From Actinomycetes bacterium (lineage in GTDB: Bacteria > Actinomycetota > Acidimicrobiia > Acidimicrobiales > RAAP-2), in contig JAKAZC010000113.1 in the NCBI GenBank assembly GCA_021826655.1, positions 1-8,226 of the forward strand: a stretch of 8,226 nt of DNA, read 5' to 3'. Both the position numbers and the translations under genes were made by a program. This document shows positions 1 to 5,026 of the stretch, piece by piece. A model generated the notes under the pieces. The model saw only the letters and a program-made list of their open reading frames with translations. It made no database searches and was not told where the DNA came from. How positions within the stretch are numbered: position 1 is the stretch's first letter; each line of letters starts with the position of its first letter.

Positions 1-40
1 CATCCCCCCGCATCCCCCCGCATCCCCCCGCATCCCCCCG
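1..40. repeat. Four tandem copies of a 10-bp C-rich unit
   Basis: The unit CATCCCCCCG occurs four times without a mismatch and starts at the first base, so the array probably continues to the left of the window. A 10-bp unit is not a multiple of three, so inside a gene it would code a mixed Pro/His/Ser/Arg tract. One forward frame (starting at base 1) runs through the array and stops at TGA 49-51, so the array could be the 3' end of an upstream gene. Nothing else supports that. It is most simply a slippage-prone intergenic repeat. Confidence 0.9.
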
Positions 41-330
41 TACCACGATGAGGACCACGGGATGCGGTGGGTCCACCTCCGGGCACCGACCATGCTCGGG
101 GGTACCGCCGACGTCGGAACGGAAGGTTCCCGCGGCACCGGATGTCGATCCAGGGCGTGCACGCGTCCCGGTGGCCGTTGGCGATCACGGACACGTCTGC
201 CACGGCCACACTGCTCGGGTCGTCGACCTTCCCGGCCACCAACGGCGCCCCGTGCGGACGGCACCGCGGACGTGCACGATCCACGGAGACGGCGCTGCCG
301 CCACCTGCGTGGACCGACCGGGGCGACGTC
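41..330. other. Stretch without a recognisable gene
   Basis: Overlapping open frames cross this stretch on the plus strand, as is usual at this GC content. None gives a recognisable protein, and none has a good ribosome binding site. The frame of the downstream exonuclease is open back to ATG 67, but its first 88 residues are Arg/Pro/Thr-rich low-complexity sequence unlike any exonuclease N-terminus. I see no clear promoter. Confidence 0.5.
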
Positions 331-1137
331 ATGCTGGCTAGGGTCCAGGACGTGCCCCTACGCCGTGCCACGGGAATCCGGCAGCGCCTCGCATTCGACC
401 TCGAGACCACCGGCGTCGACCCGTTCCGGGACCTGCCCGTCTCCTATGCACTGGTACTCGACGGAGCCGGGTCCACGGAGGGATCGTCCGGGCCGGCGGT
501 CGACGCCGGCCTGATCGATCCGGGGGTCCCGATCCCTCCCGAGTCGACCACCGTCCACCACATCACCGACGCCATGGTCGCCGGTGCCACAGACCTCGGG
601 TCCGCGGTCGAACACGTGGCGGCCGCGCTCGTCGGCGTGTGGGCCACCGGCGGGGCGGTCGTAGGGATGAACGTCAGCTACGACCTCACGCTGCTGGACA
701 CCGCCCTCAGCCGCCTGGGGTTGGACCCGCTGGGGGTCCGTTCGCCCGGTCTCGGCCCCGTCTACGACGTACTCGTAATCGACCGGACCTTCGACCGCTA
801 CCGGAAGGGGAAGCGCCGGCTCGGCGACCTGTGCCGGCACTACGGTGTGACCCTCCACGAGGACGACGCCCATGACGCCACCGTCGACTGCATGGCGACC
901 CTCGCCGTCCTCGACGCCATGCTCGATCGCTATCCGGAAGTGGACGAGCTCGCCGCCGATGTGGTGTCGGATCGGATGGGTGCCTGGTACCGGACGTGGC
1001 TCGGCGGGTTCTCGGACCACATGATGCGCAACGGTGGCCAGCCGATCGACGACGGCCAATTCGACTGGCCCATCCACCGGCCTCCTGCGGATCCGGCCGC
1101 CGGGTCGCCCGGGGCCGTGAGGGGGAGGCGATCCTGA
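331..1137 (+). CDS. DnaQ-like DEDDh 3'-5' exonuclease
   Basis: The predicted protein is 268 aa and belongs to the DnaQ/RNase T superfamily, which removes nucleotides from 3' ends using two metal ions. All three exonuclease motifs are visible. ExoI is FDLETTG (residues 22-28, D23 and E25), with HHITDAMV following at 76-83. ExoII is NVSYD (114-118, D118). ExoIII is HDATVD (171-176, H171 and D176). The segment around 150-165, with DRYRKGKRRL followed by LCRHYG, is typical of stand-alone actinobacterial exonucleases. No BRCT or polymerase domain is present, so this is probably a repair or RNA-processing enzyme and not the replicative epsilon subunit. ATG 331 is preceded by a weak GGGG (320-323). 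GTG 352 is a possible alternative start. The in-frame ATG at 67 would add an unrelated leader. The exact substrate cannot be told from sequence. Confidence 0.87.
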   Translation: MLARVQDVPLRRATGIRQRLAFDLETTGVDPFRDLPVSYALVLDGAGSTEGSSGPAVDAGLIDPGVPIPPESTTVHHITDAMVAGATDLGSAVEHVAAALVGVWATGGAVVGMNVSYDLTLLDTALSRLGLDPLGVRSPGLGPVYDVLVIDRTFDRYRKGKRRLGDLCRHYGVTLHEDDAHDATVDCMATLAVLDAMLDRYPEVDELAADVVSDRMGAWYRTWLGGFSDHMMRNGGQPIDDGQFDWPIHRPPADPAAGSPGAVRGRRS

Positions 1138-1210
1138 TCGGTCGCGATTCACAGGCGACGCCCACCCGGGACGCAGTCGGACGTGATGTGGGTGACCGAG
1201 GGTGGACTCG

Positions 1211-1229
1211 CCCCGGGAACGACCCGGGG
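1211..1229 (+). promoter_or_regulatory. Hairpin just upstream of the PepSY-like gene's ribosome binding site
   Basis: CCCCGGG (1211-1217) and CCCGGGG (1223-1229) form a perfect 7-bp stem with a 5-base AACGA loop. A flanking pair GGTGACC (1191-1197) and GGTCACC (1228-1234) could compete with it. The structure ends 8 bases before the ribosome binding site and 23 before the start codon. It could affect translation or mRNA stability of the next gene. This is an inference from base pairing only. Confidence 0.5.
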
Positions 1230-1237
1230 TCACCGAT

Positions 1238-1245
1238 CAGAGGAG
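1238..1245 (+). promoter_or_regulatory. Ribosome binding site of the PepSY-like gene
   Basis: CAGAGGAG lies 7 bases before ATG 1253. It selects that codon over the in-frame ATG at 1202, which would place 17 charged residues ahead of the signal peptide. Confidence 0.8.
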
Positions 1246-1252
1246 TACCCCC

Positions 1253-1735
1253 ATGTCCATCTCAGGAAGCCGACTGCGCCGAGTGCTGGTGAGCGGCGCC
1301 ATCGTCGCCGGCGCCGGACTGGGCGCCGCTGGAGTGGCCTCGGCCGCGACCAGCTCGTCCTCCACCCCGGCCGCGTCGTCCTCGGGTTCCACGACCCCGT
1401 CGACCGGCTCGTCGTCCCCTGCCCCGACCGGCGCCACGGACCCGGCCACCGTGTCGCACGGTCCGGGTGAGACCCTGCTCACCGGCACCCAATTGGCGCA
1501 GGCCACCGCGGCAGCGAACGCGGCGGTGCCGGGAGCGACCATCATCCGGGCGGAGACGAACTCGTCCGGTGCCTCGCCCTACGAGGTGCACATGAAGAAG
1601 TCAGACGGAACCATCGTGACCGTGGAGCTCGACTCGAACTTCGGCGTCGTCGCCACGGTGTCCGGATTCTGTGCCGGACCGGCGGGCAGCCCTGCGCCGA
1701 CCGGCACGTCCACGCCGGCGACGGCCAACGCCTGA
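1253..1735 (+). CDS. Small secreted protein with a PepSY-like domain
   Basis: The predicted protein is 160 aa. It has a classical signal peptide: basic SRLRR near residues 6-10, a hydrophobic Ala/Gly/Val stretch at 11-28, and a likely cut after ASA at 29-31. A Ser/Thr/Pro-rich linker follows (about 33-70), of the kind that holds a domain away from the membrane or wall. The C-terminal part (about 78-145) reads VPGATIIRAE, then YEVHMKKSDGTIVTVELDS, then GVVATVSG. This matches the PepSY pattern of a helix followed by beta strands carrying a D-G turn. PepSY domains are usually extracellular and are thought to inhibit proteases or sense the envelope. Here the role is unknown. A short Pro/Thr/Ala tail ends the protein. 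The gene has its own strong ribosome binding site and appears monocistronic, flanked by hairpins. Confidence 0.8.
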   Translation: MSISGSRLRRVLVSGAIVAGAGLGAAGVASAATSSSSTPAASSSGSTTPSTGSSSPAPTGATDPATVSHGPGETLLTGTQLAQATAAANAAVPGATIIRAETNSSGASPYEVHMKKSDGTIVTVELDSNFGVVATVSGFCAGPAGSPAPTGTSTPATANA

Positions 1736-1743
1736 CGGCTGCT

Positions 1744-1761
1744 GCCGGCTCCCCCGCCGGC
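1744..1761 (+). terminator. Small hairpin after the PepSY-like gene
   Basis: GCCGGC at 1744-1749 and again at 1756-1761 (a self-complementary hexamer) can form a 6-bp stem with a TCCCCC loop, starting 9 bases after the stop codon. There is no T-run, so termination is uncertain. It may work with the larger structure at 1773-1819. Confidence 0.35.
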
Positions 1762-1772
1762 ATCTCCCGCGT

Positions 1773-1819
1773 CGCCACATCCCTGCAGCCCGGCGCTCCG
1801 CCGACGCGGGGATGTGGCG
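1773..1819 (+). terminator. Nested stem-loop downstream of the PepSY-like gene
   Basis: CGCCACATCCC (1773-1783) and GGGATGTGGCG (1809-1819) are a perfect 11-bp inverted repeat. Inside the loop, CGGCG (1791-1795) and CGCCG (1799-1803) form a second 5-bp stem. The structure sits 37 bases after the stop codon. It is the most likely transcript end, although the T-tract of a classical intrinsic terminator is missing. An operator or mRNA-stabilising element is the alternative. Confidence 0.5.
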
Positions 1820-2063
1820 CGTCGGTGGTGGTGTCCTCCCCTTCGCAGGCACCGAACCGTGCCCCTCGGCCCACGTTCGGCCCACCGGGAGTTCAGTAAT
1901 CGACGACTGCAGATGGGAGCAGCCGTGGCCGGCGGCGCCGGTCCGATCCACACCGCTCGTCCCGAGGGAGTCGTATGTCGGGAAGCCTGGGAACGAGGAG
2001 AGATCGCTCCCGGCGCTCGATCCCTCGCCTCCGTCGCCGGTACCCCCATCGTCTGCGGTGCCG
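1820..2063. other. Convergent intergenic stretch without a recognisable gene
   Basis: This lies between the 3' ends of the plus-strand PepSY-like gene and the minus-strand flavoprotein gene. Open frames exist on both strands, but their translations are Arg/Pro-rich and resemble no family. One short hairpin, CCGGC and GCCGG around GGC at 1929-1941, is unremarkable at this GC content. Confidence 0.5.
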
Positions 2064-2078
2064 ACCCGGTGGCCGGGT
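2064..2078 (-). terminator. Candidate terminator hairpin of the flavoprotein gene
   Basis: ACCCGG (2064-2069) and CCGGGT (2073-2078) form a perfect 6-bp stem with a 3-base loop, 17 bases past the stop codon of the minus-strand gene. It has no T-run, so support is modest. Confidence 0.3.
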
Positions 2079-2095
2079 GGATCCCTGGTCGCGGT

Positions 2096-2491
2096 TCAGC
2101 GCGGCGCCACCGGCTGACGGATGGAGAACCGATGGCCGGTCACCGTTCCCGGGGTGAGGCGGACGACGTGCCCGGCACGCCCCGGGCCGCGTTCGGTGGG
2201 GGCCGCGTCGGGCGATTCGGGCCGGGCACGCCCCTGCAGCTGGACCATCCATCCGTGCGACGGGTCCACGTCGAACCGATCGACGGCGAAGGCCACCACG
2301 GTGCCGTCGATCGCCGACTCGGCCAGGCCGAGGCGGCCCAGGCCGAGGATCACCGACCCGTCGTCGACGGTGTAGCGGGCCGGCAGGATCGTCGGCAATG
2401 CACGGACGGACAGTGCCAGGCGACCGACACCGGCCTCGGCCAGCAACGCCCAGCACTCCGCGGAACTGAGGTCCCCATCGGATCGGTCCAT
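2096..2491 (-). CDS. Pyridoxamine 5'-phosphate oxidase-like flavoprotein
   Basis: The predicted protein is 131 aa, the usual size for the small PNPOx-like split-barrel proteins (Pyridox_ox_2 type) that bind FMN or a similar flavin. The N-terminus shows LSSAECWALLAEAGVGRLAL (8-27), the standard opening helix and first strand. LPTILPARY (32-40) follows, then a VAFAVDRFDVD strand (66-76) and GWMVQLQGRA (80-89), which is the late-barrel signature. Substrates of such proteins are mostly unknown, and true vitamin B6 synthesis is unlikely for this subgroup. The usual P-V-N-Y segment reads P-A-R-Y here. No Shine-Dalgarno sequence lies at the right distance from ATG 2491. An AGGAGG is 28 bases away, and TACGGT 6 bases upstream suggests a leaderless transcript. 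The gene is downstream of the HxlR remnant, separated from it by a strong hairpin, so it is probably independent of the exporter. Confidence 0.8.
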   Translation of the reverse strand: MDRSDGDLSSAECWALLAEAGVGRLALSVRALPTILPARYTVDDGSVILGLGRLGLAESAIDGTVVAFAVDRFDVDPSHGWMVQLQGRARPESPDAAPTERGPGRAGHVVRLTPGTVTGHRFSIRQPVAPR

Positions 2492-2497
2492 GCGTGC

Positions 2498-2503
2498 ACC
2501 GTA
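2498..2503 (-). promoter_or_regulatory. Possible -10 element for leaderless transcription of the flavoprotein gene
   Basis: On the minus strand TACGGT, which fits the TANNNT pattern, ends 6 bases before ATG 2491. That would put the transcription start at or next to the start codon. Leaderless mRNAs are common in actinobacteria. No -35 element is evident. Confidence 0.3.
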
Positions 2504-2578
2504 GGGAGCCGGCCCGCGACCTCCTAGGGCCGAACGTCCCAACCGCACCACGTGTGGAAGGGCGCCGACCGACGTCGA

Positions 2579-2608
2579 CGCCCCCGGCGCCGGTGGACGC
2601 CGGGGGCG
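2579..2608 (-). terminator. Strong 11-bp hairpin right after the HxlR remnant
   Basis: CGCCCCCGGCG (2579-2589) and CGCCGGGGGCG (2598-2608) form a perfect GC-only 11-bp stem with an 8-base loop. On the minus strand it begins one base after the stop codon at 2612-2610 that ends the HxlR-like reading frame. Its placement fits the old transcriptional end of the MFS-HxlR unit. There is no T-tract. Confidence 0.55.
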
Positions 2609-2609
2609 A

Positions 2610-2878
2610 TCAGCCGGATCGGCGAACGTCCGCCGACCCTGCCCGGGGCCCACCTCCCGGACCGGCGGACACGGGGACGTCCCGGGGACCCGCCGGCTCG
2701 CCGCACACAGCGCACACCAGTTCCAGCGGTCAGCACGGCCCACTGGTCACGTCCCATCTCGGTCAGGTGGTAGTCGACCCGCGGCGGGTGGTCGGAGTAG
2801 GGGATCCGGCTCACCTTGCCGGTGCTGAGAGCGGCCGCCGTCTCGAGTCTGCACCCCCAGATGGTTCGCCGCCGCCAT
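2610..2878 (-). pseudogene. Decayed HxlR-family winged-helix regulator
   Basis: Three pieces of one HxlR-type protein lie in order on the minus strand but in different frames. Piece A (2878-2843) reads MAAANHLGVQTR, resembling the end of the DNA-recognition helix region. Piece B (about 2844-2725) contains GKVSRIPYSDHPPRVDYHLT (2820-2761) and then EMGRDQWAVLTA, which is the HxlR wing and following helix. Piece C (2726-2610) reads LELVCAVCGEPAGPRDV and ends in TGA. It matches the Cys-containing tail of actinobacterial HxlR proteins. The first half of the domain is not found, and neither is the Trp-Gly/His-Cys-Gly stretch between B and C, so deletions as well as frameshifts are needed. The gene lies downstream of an exporter gene on the same strand, a common partner for HxlR regulators. 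Sequencing errors could explain single frameshifts but not the missing segments. Confidence 0.65.
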
Positions 2879-2994
2879 GACCGCCTGGTCGGGCGTGGCG
2901 TGCTGGCTGCTCGGCCCGCCGGTCTCGGTGCAGGTGGCGACCGACGGCCCCGGAGTCGCCGAGGAGGACGCTTCCGCCCCGCCCGCCCTAGGCG

Positions 2995-3013
2995 GGGGTC
3001 AACCGGTGACCCC
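2995..3013 (-). terminator. Candidate hairpin downstream of the MFS exporter
   Basis: GGGGTCA (2995-3001) and TGACCCC (3007-3013) form a perfect 7-bp stem with a 5-base loop, 67 bases after the exporter stop. An overlapping 8-bp pair, CCCACCGG (3011-3018) with CCGGTGGG (3056-3063), and a small CCCGCC/GGCGGG stem (2982-2996) also lie here. Alternative folds are possible, so which one forms is unclear. The rest of 2879-3080 has no gene I recognise. Confidence 0.35.
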
Positions 3014-3080
3014 ACCGGCGGGCCCGGGACCGTGTGCGGGACCGAGGGGGTCAGACCGGTGGGACAGCCTCCCGCGTCGG

Positions 3081-4583
3081 TCAGGCGTGTACGAGGGACG
3101 GTGCGTCGGGGGTGCCCATCGGCCCGGCCAACTGCTGGAGGTTGCCCCGCTCGAACACCAGCCCGGACACGACGGCACCGACCACGAAGAAGCCCGACGA
3201 CCACAGGAATGCCGTCGTGTAGCTGTGCAGGGCGGCGGTGGCGACGTTCGACGGGGTCGGCACCCTGCCGACCAGGAAGGCGGTGGCCGCCCCGGCTGCC
3301 AGCGTGTTGAGTAGCGCTGTGCCGATCGACCCGCCGACCTGCTGGCTGGTGTTGAGGGTGGCCGAGCCGACGCCGGCGTCGGCCGGACGTAGACCAAGGG
3401 TGCCGGTGCTGAACGAGGGGGCGAGGCTCAGTCCGAACCCGAGCCCGAGGAGGATCAGGTAGGGCAGGACATGGGTGGTGTACGAGCTGTGGAGGCCCAC
3501 CCGGTGCAGGAGGAACATGGCCAGGGCGTCGAGTCCGAGCCCGACGGGCACGATGGTCTTCGGCCCGACCTTGGAGAGCAGCACCCGATTGGACACCTGG
3601 GCCGTCGAGGCGAGGGCGACGACCATCGGGAGGAAGGCGAAGCCGGTCTTCACCGGACTGAAGCCGAGCGTGCCCTGCAGGTAGTAGGTCAGGAAGAGGA
3701 AGACACCGAAGATCCCGATGCTGGCGAACAGCATGGCCAGGAGGGAGCCGCCACGGGTCCGGTTTCGGACGACACGAGGTGGGAGCAGGGGGAACCGGAC
3801 CCGGGTCTCGAGGGCGGCGAAGGTGCCGAGGAGGGCCACCCCGACCGCCAGGAAGGCGATCGTGTACGGATCGGACCAGCTCGTCGTCTCCGCATGGGAG
3901 AGTCCGTAGACGATGCCGAAGAGCCCCGCCGTCACCAACAGGACGCCCGGGATGTCGAGCGGGTCCCGGTCGGCAGCCTTGTCGTTCCGCAGCCAGAGCA
4001 GCGCGCCGACGGTGGCGATGACGGCGAAGGCCAGGTTGACGAAGAGCGTCCACCGCCACGAGGCGTACGAGGTCAGGATCCCGCCGAGGAGGAGCCCGAG
4101 CGCGCCACCGGCGCCGGCGATCGCCCCGTAGATGGCGAACCCCTTGTTCCGTTCCGCCGGGTCGGCGAACGTGGTGGCGAGGAGGGCCAGGACCGAGGGG
4201 GCGAGGAGTGCGCCGAAGGCCCCCTGGACGGTGCGGGCGACCACCAGCATGGCGAATCCGGTCGAGGCGCCGCCGAGTGCCGAGGCGAAGGCGAAGCCGA
4301 CGAGGCCGATGAGCAGGGCCCGCTTCCGGCCGATGATGTCGCCGATGCGGCCGCCCAGTAGCAGCAGGCTTCCGAAAGCGAGCGAGTAGGCGGTCACGAC
4401 CCACTGGCGGTCGGCGTTGGAGAACTGGAGGTCGCGCTGGGCCGTGGGCAGGGCGATGTTGACGATGGTGTTGTCCAGGATCACCATCAGCTGGGCGACG
4501 CCGAGCACCGCCAGGATCCACCACCGCCGTGCGTGGTTCCGGTCCTTGTCGGACATCGTGACCTGGGGCAGGGTGTCGGTCAT
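3081..4583 (-). CDS. DHA2-family (14-helix) MFS drug/proton antiporter-type exporter
   Basis: The predicted protein is 500 aa, the normal length for the 14-TM DHA2 family that exports drugs or metabolites in exchange for protons. After a short charged N-terminus, TM1 carries motif D1, LDNTIVNIALP (36-46). Motif A, GGRIGDIIGRKRAL (77-90), lies in the TM2-TM3 loop. ARTVQGAFGALLAPS (116-130) is the TM4 motif with R117. The antiporter motif C region, GAIAGAGGALGLLLGG (153-168), has Leu where many members have Pro. Hydrophobic segments continue to about residue 488. Start ATG 4583 has GGAGG (4593-4589) 5 bases upstream, and the open frame beyond it is low complexity. The substrate cannot be predicted. 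A degraded HxlR regulator follows on the same strand, and a sugar-uptake operon diverges from the 5' side. A palindrome and a tandem repeat upstream may be regulator sites. Confidence 0.92.
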   Translation of the reverse strand: MTDTLPQVTMSDKDRNHARRWWILAVLGVAQLMVILDNTIVNIALPTAQRDLQFSNADRQWVVTAYSLAFGSLLLLGGRIGDIIGRKRALLIGLVGFAFASALGGASTGFAMLVVARTVQGAFGALLAPSVLALLATTFADPAERNKGFAIYGAIAGAGGALGLLLGGILTSYASWRWTLFVNLAFAVIATVGALLWLRNDKAADRDPLDIPGVLLVTAGLFGIVYGLSHAETTSWSDPYTIAFLAVGVALLGTFAALETRVRFPLLPPRVVRNRTRGGSLLAMLFASIGIFGVFLFLTYYLQGTLGFSPVKTGFAFLPMVVALASTAQVSNRVLLSKVGPKTIVPVGLGLDALAMFLLHRVGLHSSYTTHVLPYLILLGLGFGLSLAPSFSTGTLGLRPADAGVGSATLNTSQQVGGSIGTALLNTLAAGAATAFLVGRVPTPSNVATAALHSYTTAFLWSSGFFVVGAVVSGLVFERGNLQQLAGPMGTPDAPSLVHA

Positions 4584-4588
4584 GGGGG

Positions 4589-4593
4589 CCTCC
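4589..4593 (-). promoter_or_regulatory. Ribosome binding site of the MFS exporter
   Basis: GGAGG on the minus strand, 5 bases before ATG 4583. It decides the start against the longer open frame that runs back to 4934. Confidence 0.75.
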
Positions 4594-4623
4594 GTGGAGT
4601 TCGGGTCCGGCGAGCGACCCTCC

Positions 4624-4633
4624 CCCACGTGGG
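4624..4633. promoter_or_regulatory. 10-bp palindrome upstream of the MFS exporter
   Basis: CCCACGTGGG is a perfect palindrome with a CACGTG core, 40 bases upstream of the exporter start codon and outside any gene. Its position in the 5' region suits an operator for a dimeric regulator. No regulator gene survives nearby to test this. Confidence 0.35.
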
Positions 4634-4684
4634 TCCGCCCCAGGTCCAACCGCCTCGGCGCCGTCGTATTCCCGACCCACCCTC

Positions 4685-4711
4685 CGCAGGGGTCGCAGGG
4701 GTCGCAGGGGT
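4685..4711. repeat. Three tandem copies of a 9-bp unit
   Basis: CGCAGGGGT is repeated three times exactly (4685-4693, 4694-4702, 4703-4711), about 100 bases upstream of the exporter start in the divergent intergenic region. It could be an array of binding sites or simple slippage expansion. If read on the minus strand in the exporter frame it would code Asp-Pro-Cys three times, but that frame is not believed to be translated. Confidence 0.85.
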
Positions 4712-4843
4712 CACCGTCCGGGTCCGCGACCCCGTCGGCGCCAGGGCCCCGACGGCCGCGCCGTGTCGGGTCCGGCGGGCCGCGGGCCACTCCTCCGGCA
4801 GGCCGCCGGGCGCGGGGTTCAGCAGGTGACGGGAACGCGAACA

Positions 4844-4849
4844 TATACT
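4844..4849 (+). promoter_or_regulatory. Candidate -10 element for the sugar ABC operon
   Basis: TATACT closely matches the TATAAT consensus and is the only A/T-rich hexamer of this kind in the GC-rich intergenic region. A convincing -35 is not seen: TTCAGC at 4819-4824 is a poor match with 19-base spacing. If real, the mRNA would carry a leader of about 170 bases that includes the three hairpins at 4930-5009. Confidence 0.4.
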
Positions 4850-4929
4850 CGCCCTCAGACGGTCCGAGCAGGTTCGATGGGGGACGCGACGGATGTCCCG
4901 AATCGGGTGGCAACGAACGTCGTGTACGT

Positions 4930-5009
4930 CCCACCCCGGGGCATTCGGCTCGGGGTGGGCGGCGGTACCCGACCGGGTACCGCGACAGCGAGGCCGGAAC
5001 TGACCGGCC
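4930..5009 (+). promoter_or_regulatory. Three consecutive perfect hairpins in the leader of the sugar-binding protein gene
   Basis: Hairpin 1 pairs CCCACCCCG (4930-4938) with CGGGGTGGG (4951-4959) around a 12-base loop. Hairpin 2 pairs GCGGTACCC (4962-4970) with GGGTACCGC (4975-4983) around a GACC loop. Hairpin 3 pairs GGCCGG (4992-4997) with CCGGCC (5004-5009) around AACTGA. All stems are perfect and nearly contiguous, and the last ends 17 bases before the start codon. I recognise no known riboswitch. A structured leader controlling transcription or translation, or an mRNA stabiliser, is inferred. Confidence 0.6.
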
Positions 5010-5026
5010 GGAAATGGGGGAACTCC

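Larger units (their letters stand above)
4584..5026. other. Divergent intergenic region between exporter and sugar-uptake operon
   Basis: This 443-base stretch has no supportable gene. From the exporter side it holds the exporter ribosome binding site, the 4624-4633 palindrome, the 9-bp triple repeat, GC-rich potential stems (for example CCCGAC 4748-4753 with GTCGGG 4765-4770), a rare A/T-rich patch at about 4841-4849 that may be a -10 element, and three consecutive hairpins before the binding-protein gene. The open frames crossing it from both sides are low complexity. Confidence 0.7.

Noticed and set aside
1..40. CRISPR-like array at the left edge
   Set aside because: The units are only 10 bp and contiguous, with no spacers. 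It is a simple tandem repeat.
155..278. CGTGCACG palindrome occurring twice (156-163 and 271-278)
   Set aside because: Short GC-rich palindromes like this recur by chance at this base composition, and nothing about the spacing suggests an operator pair.
67..330. Upstream extension of the exonuclease frame to ATG 67 or ATG 142
   Set aside because: The added residues are low complexity and unlike the family. Homologous exonucleases start shortly before the FDLETTG motif.
1814..2527. A 237-codon plus-strand open frame across the convergent region and the flavoprotein gene
   Set aside because: It is antisense to a recognisable PNPOx-like protein, has no ribosome binding site and resembles no family.
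4066..4127. Loss of the usual Pro in antiporter motif C of the exporter (GALGLLLGG)
   Set aside because: From memory, the GLLLGG form is common among actinobacterial DHA2 proteins, so it is a known variant and not a sign of altered function.
3471..4361. A 296-codon plus-strand open frame antisense to the exporter
   Set aside because: The translation is Glu/Gly/Arg-rich, the usual antisense shadow of a hydrophobic membrane protein in GC-rich DNA. There is no ribosome binding site or recognisable domain.
2524..4680. A 718-codon open frame on the minus strand
   Set aside because: Most of it is an Arg/Pro/Gly-rich shadow of the MFS exporter in another frame. Only its last part (2844-2725) carries a real protein trace, which is reported as part of the HxlR pseudogene.
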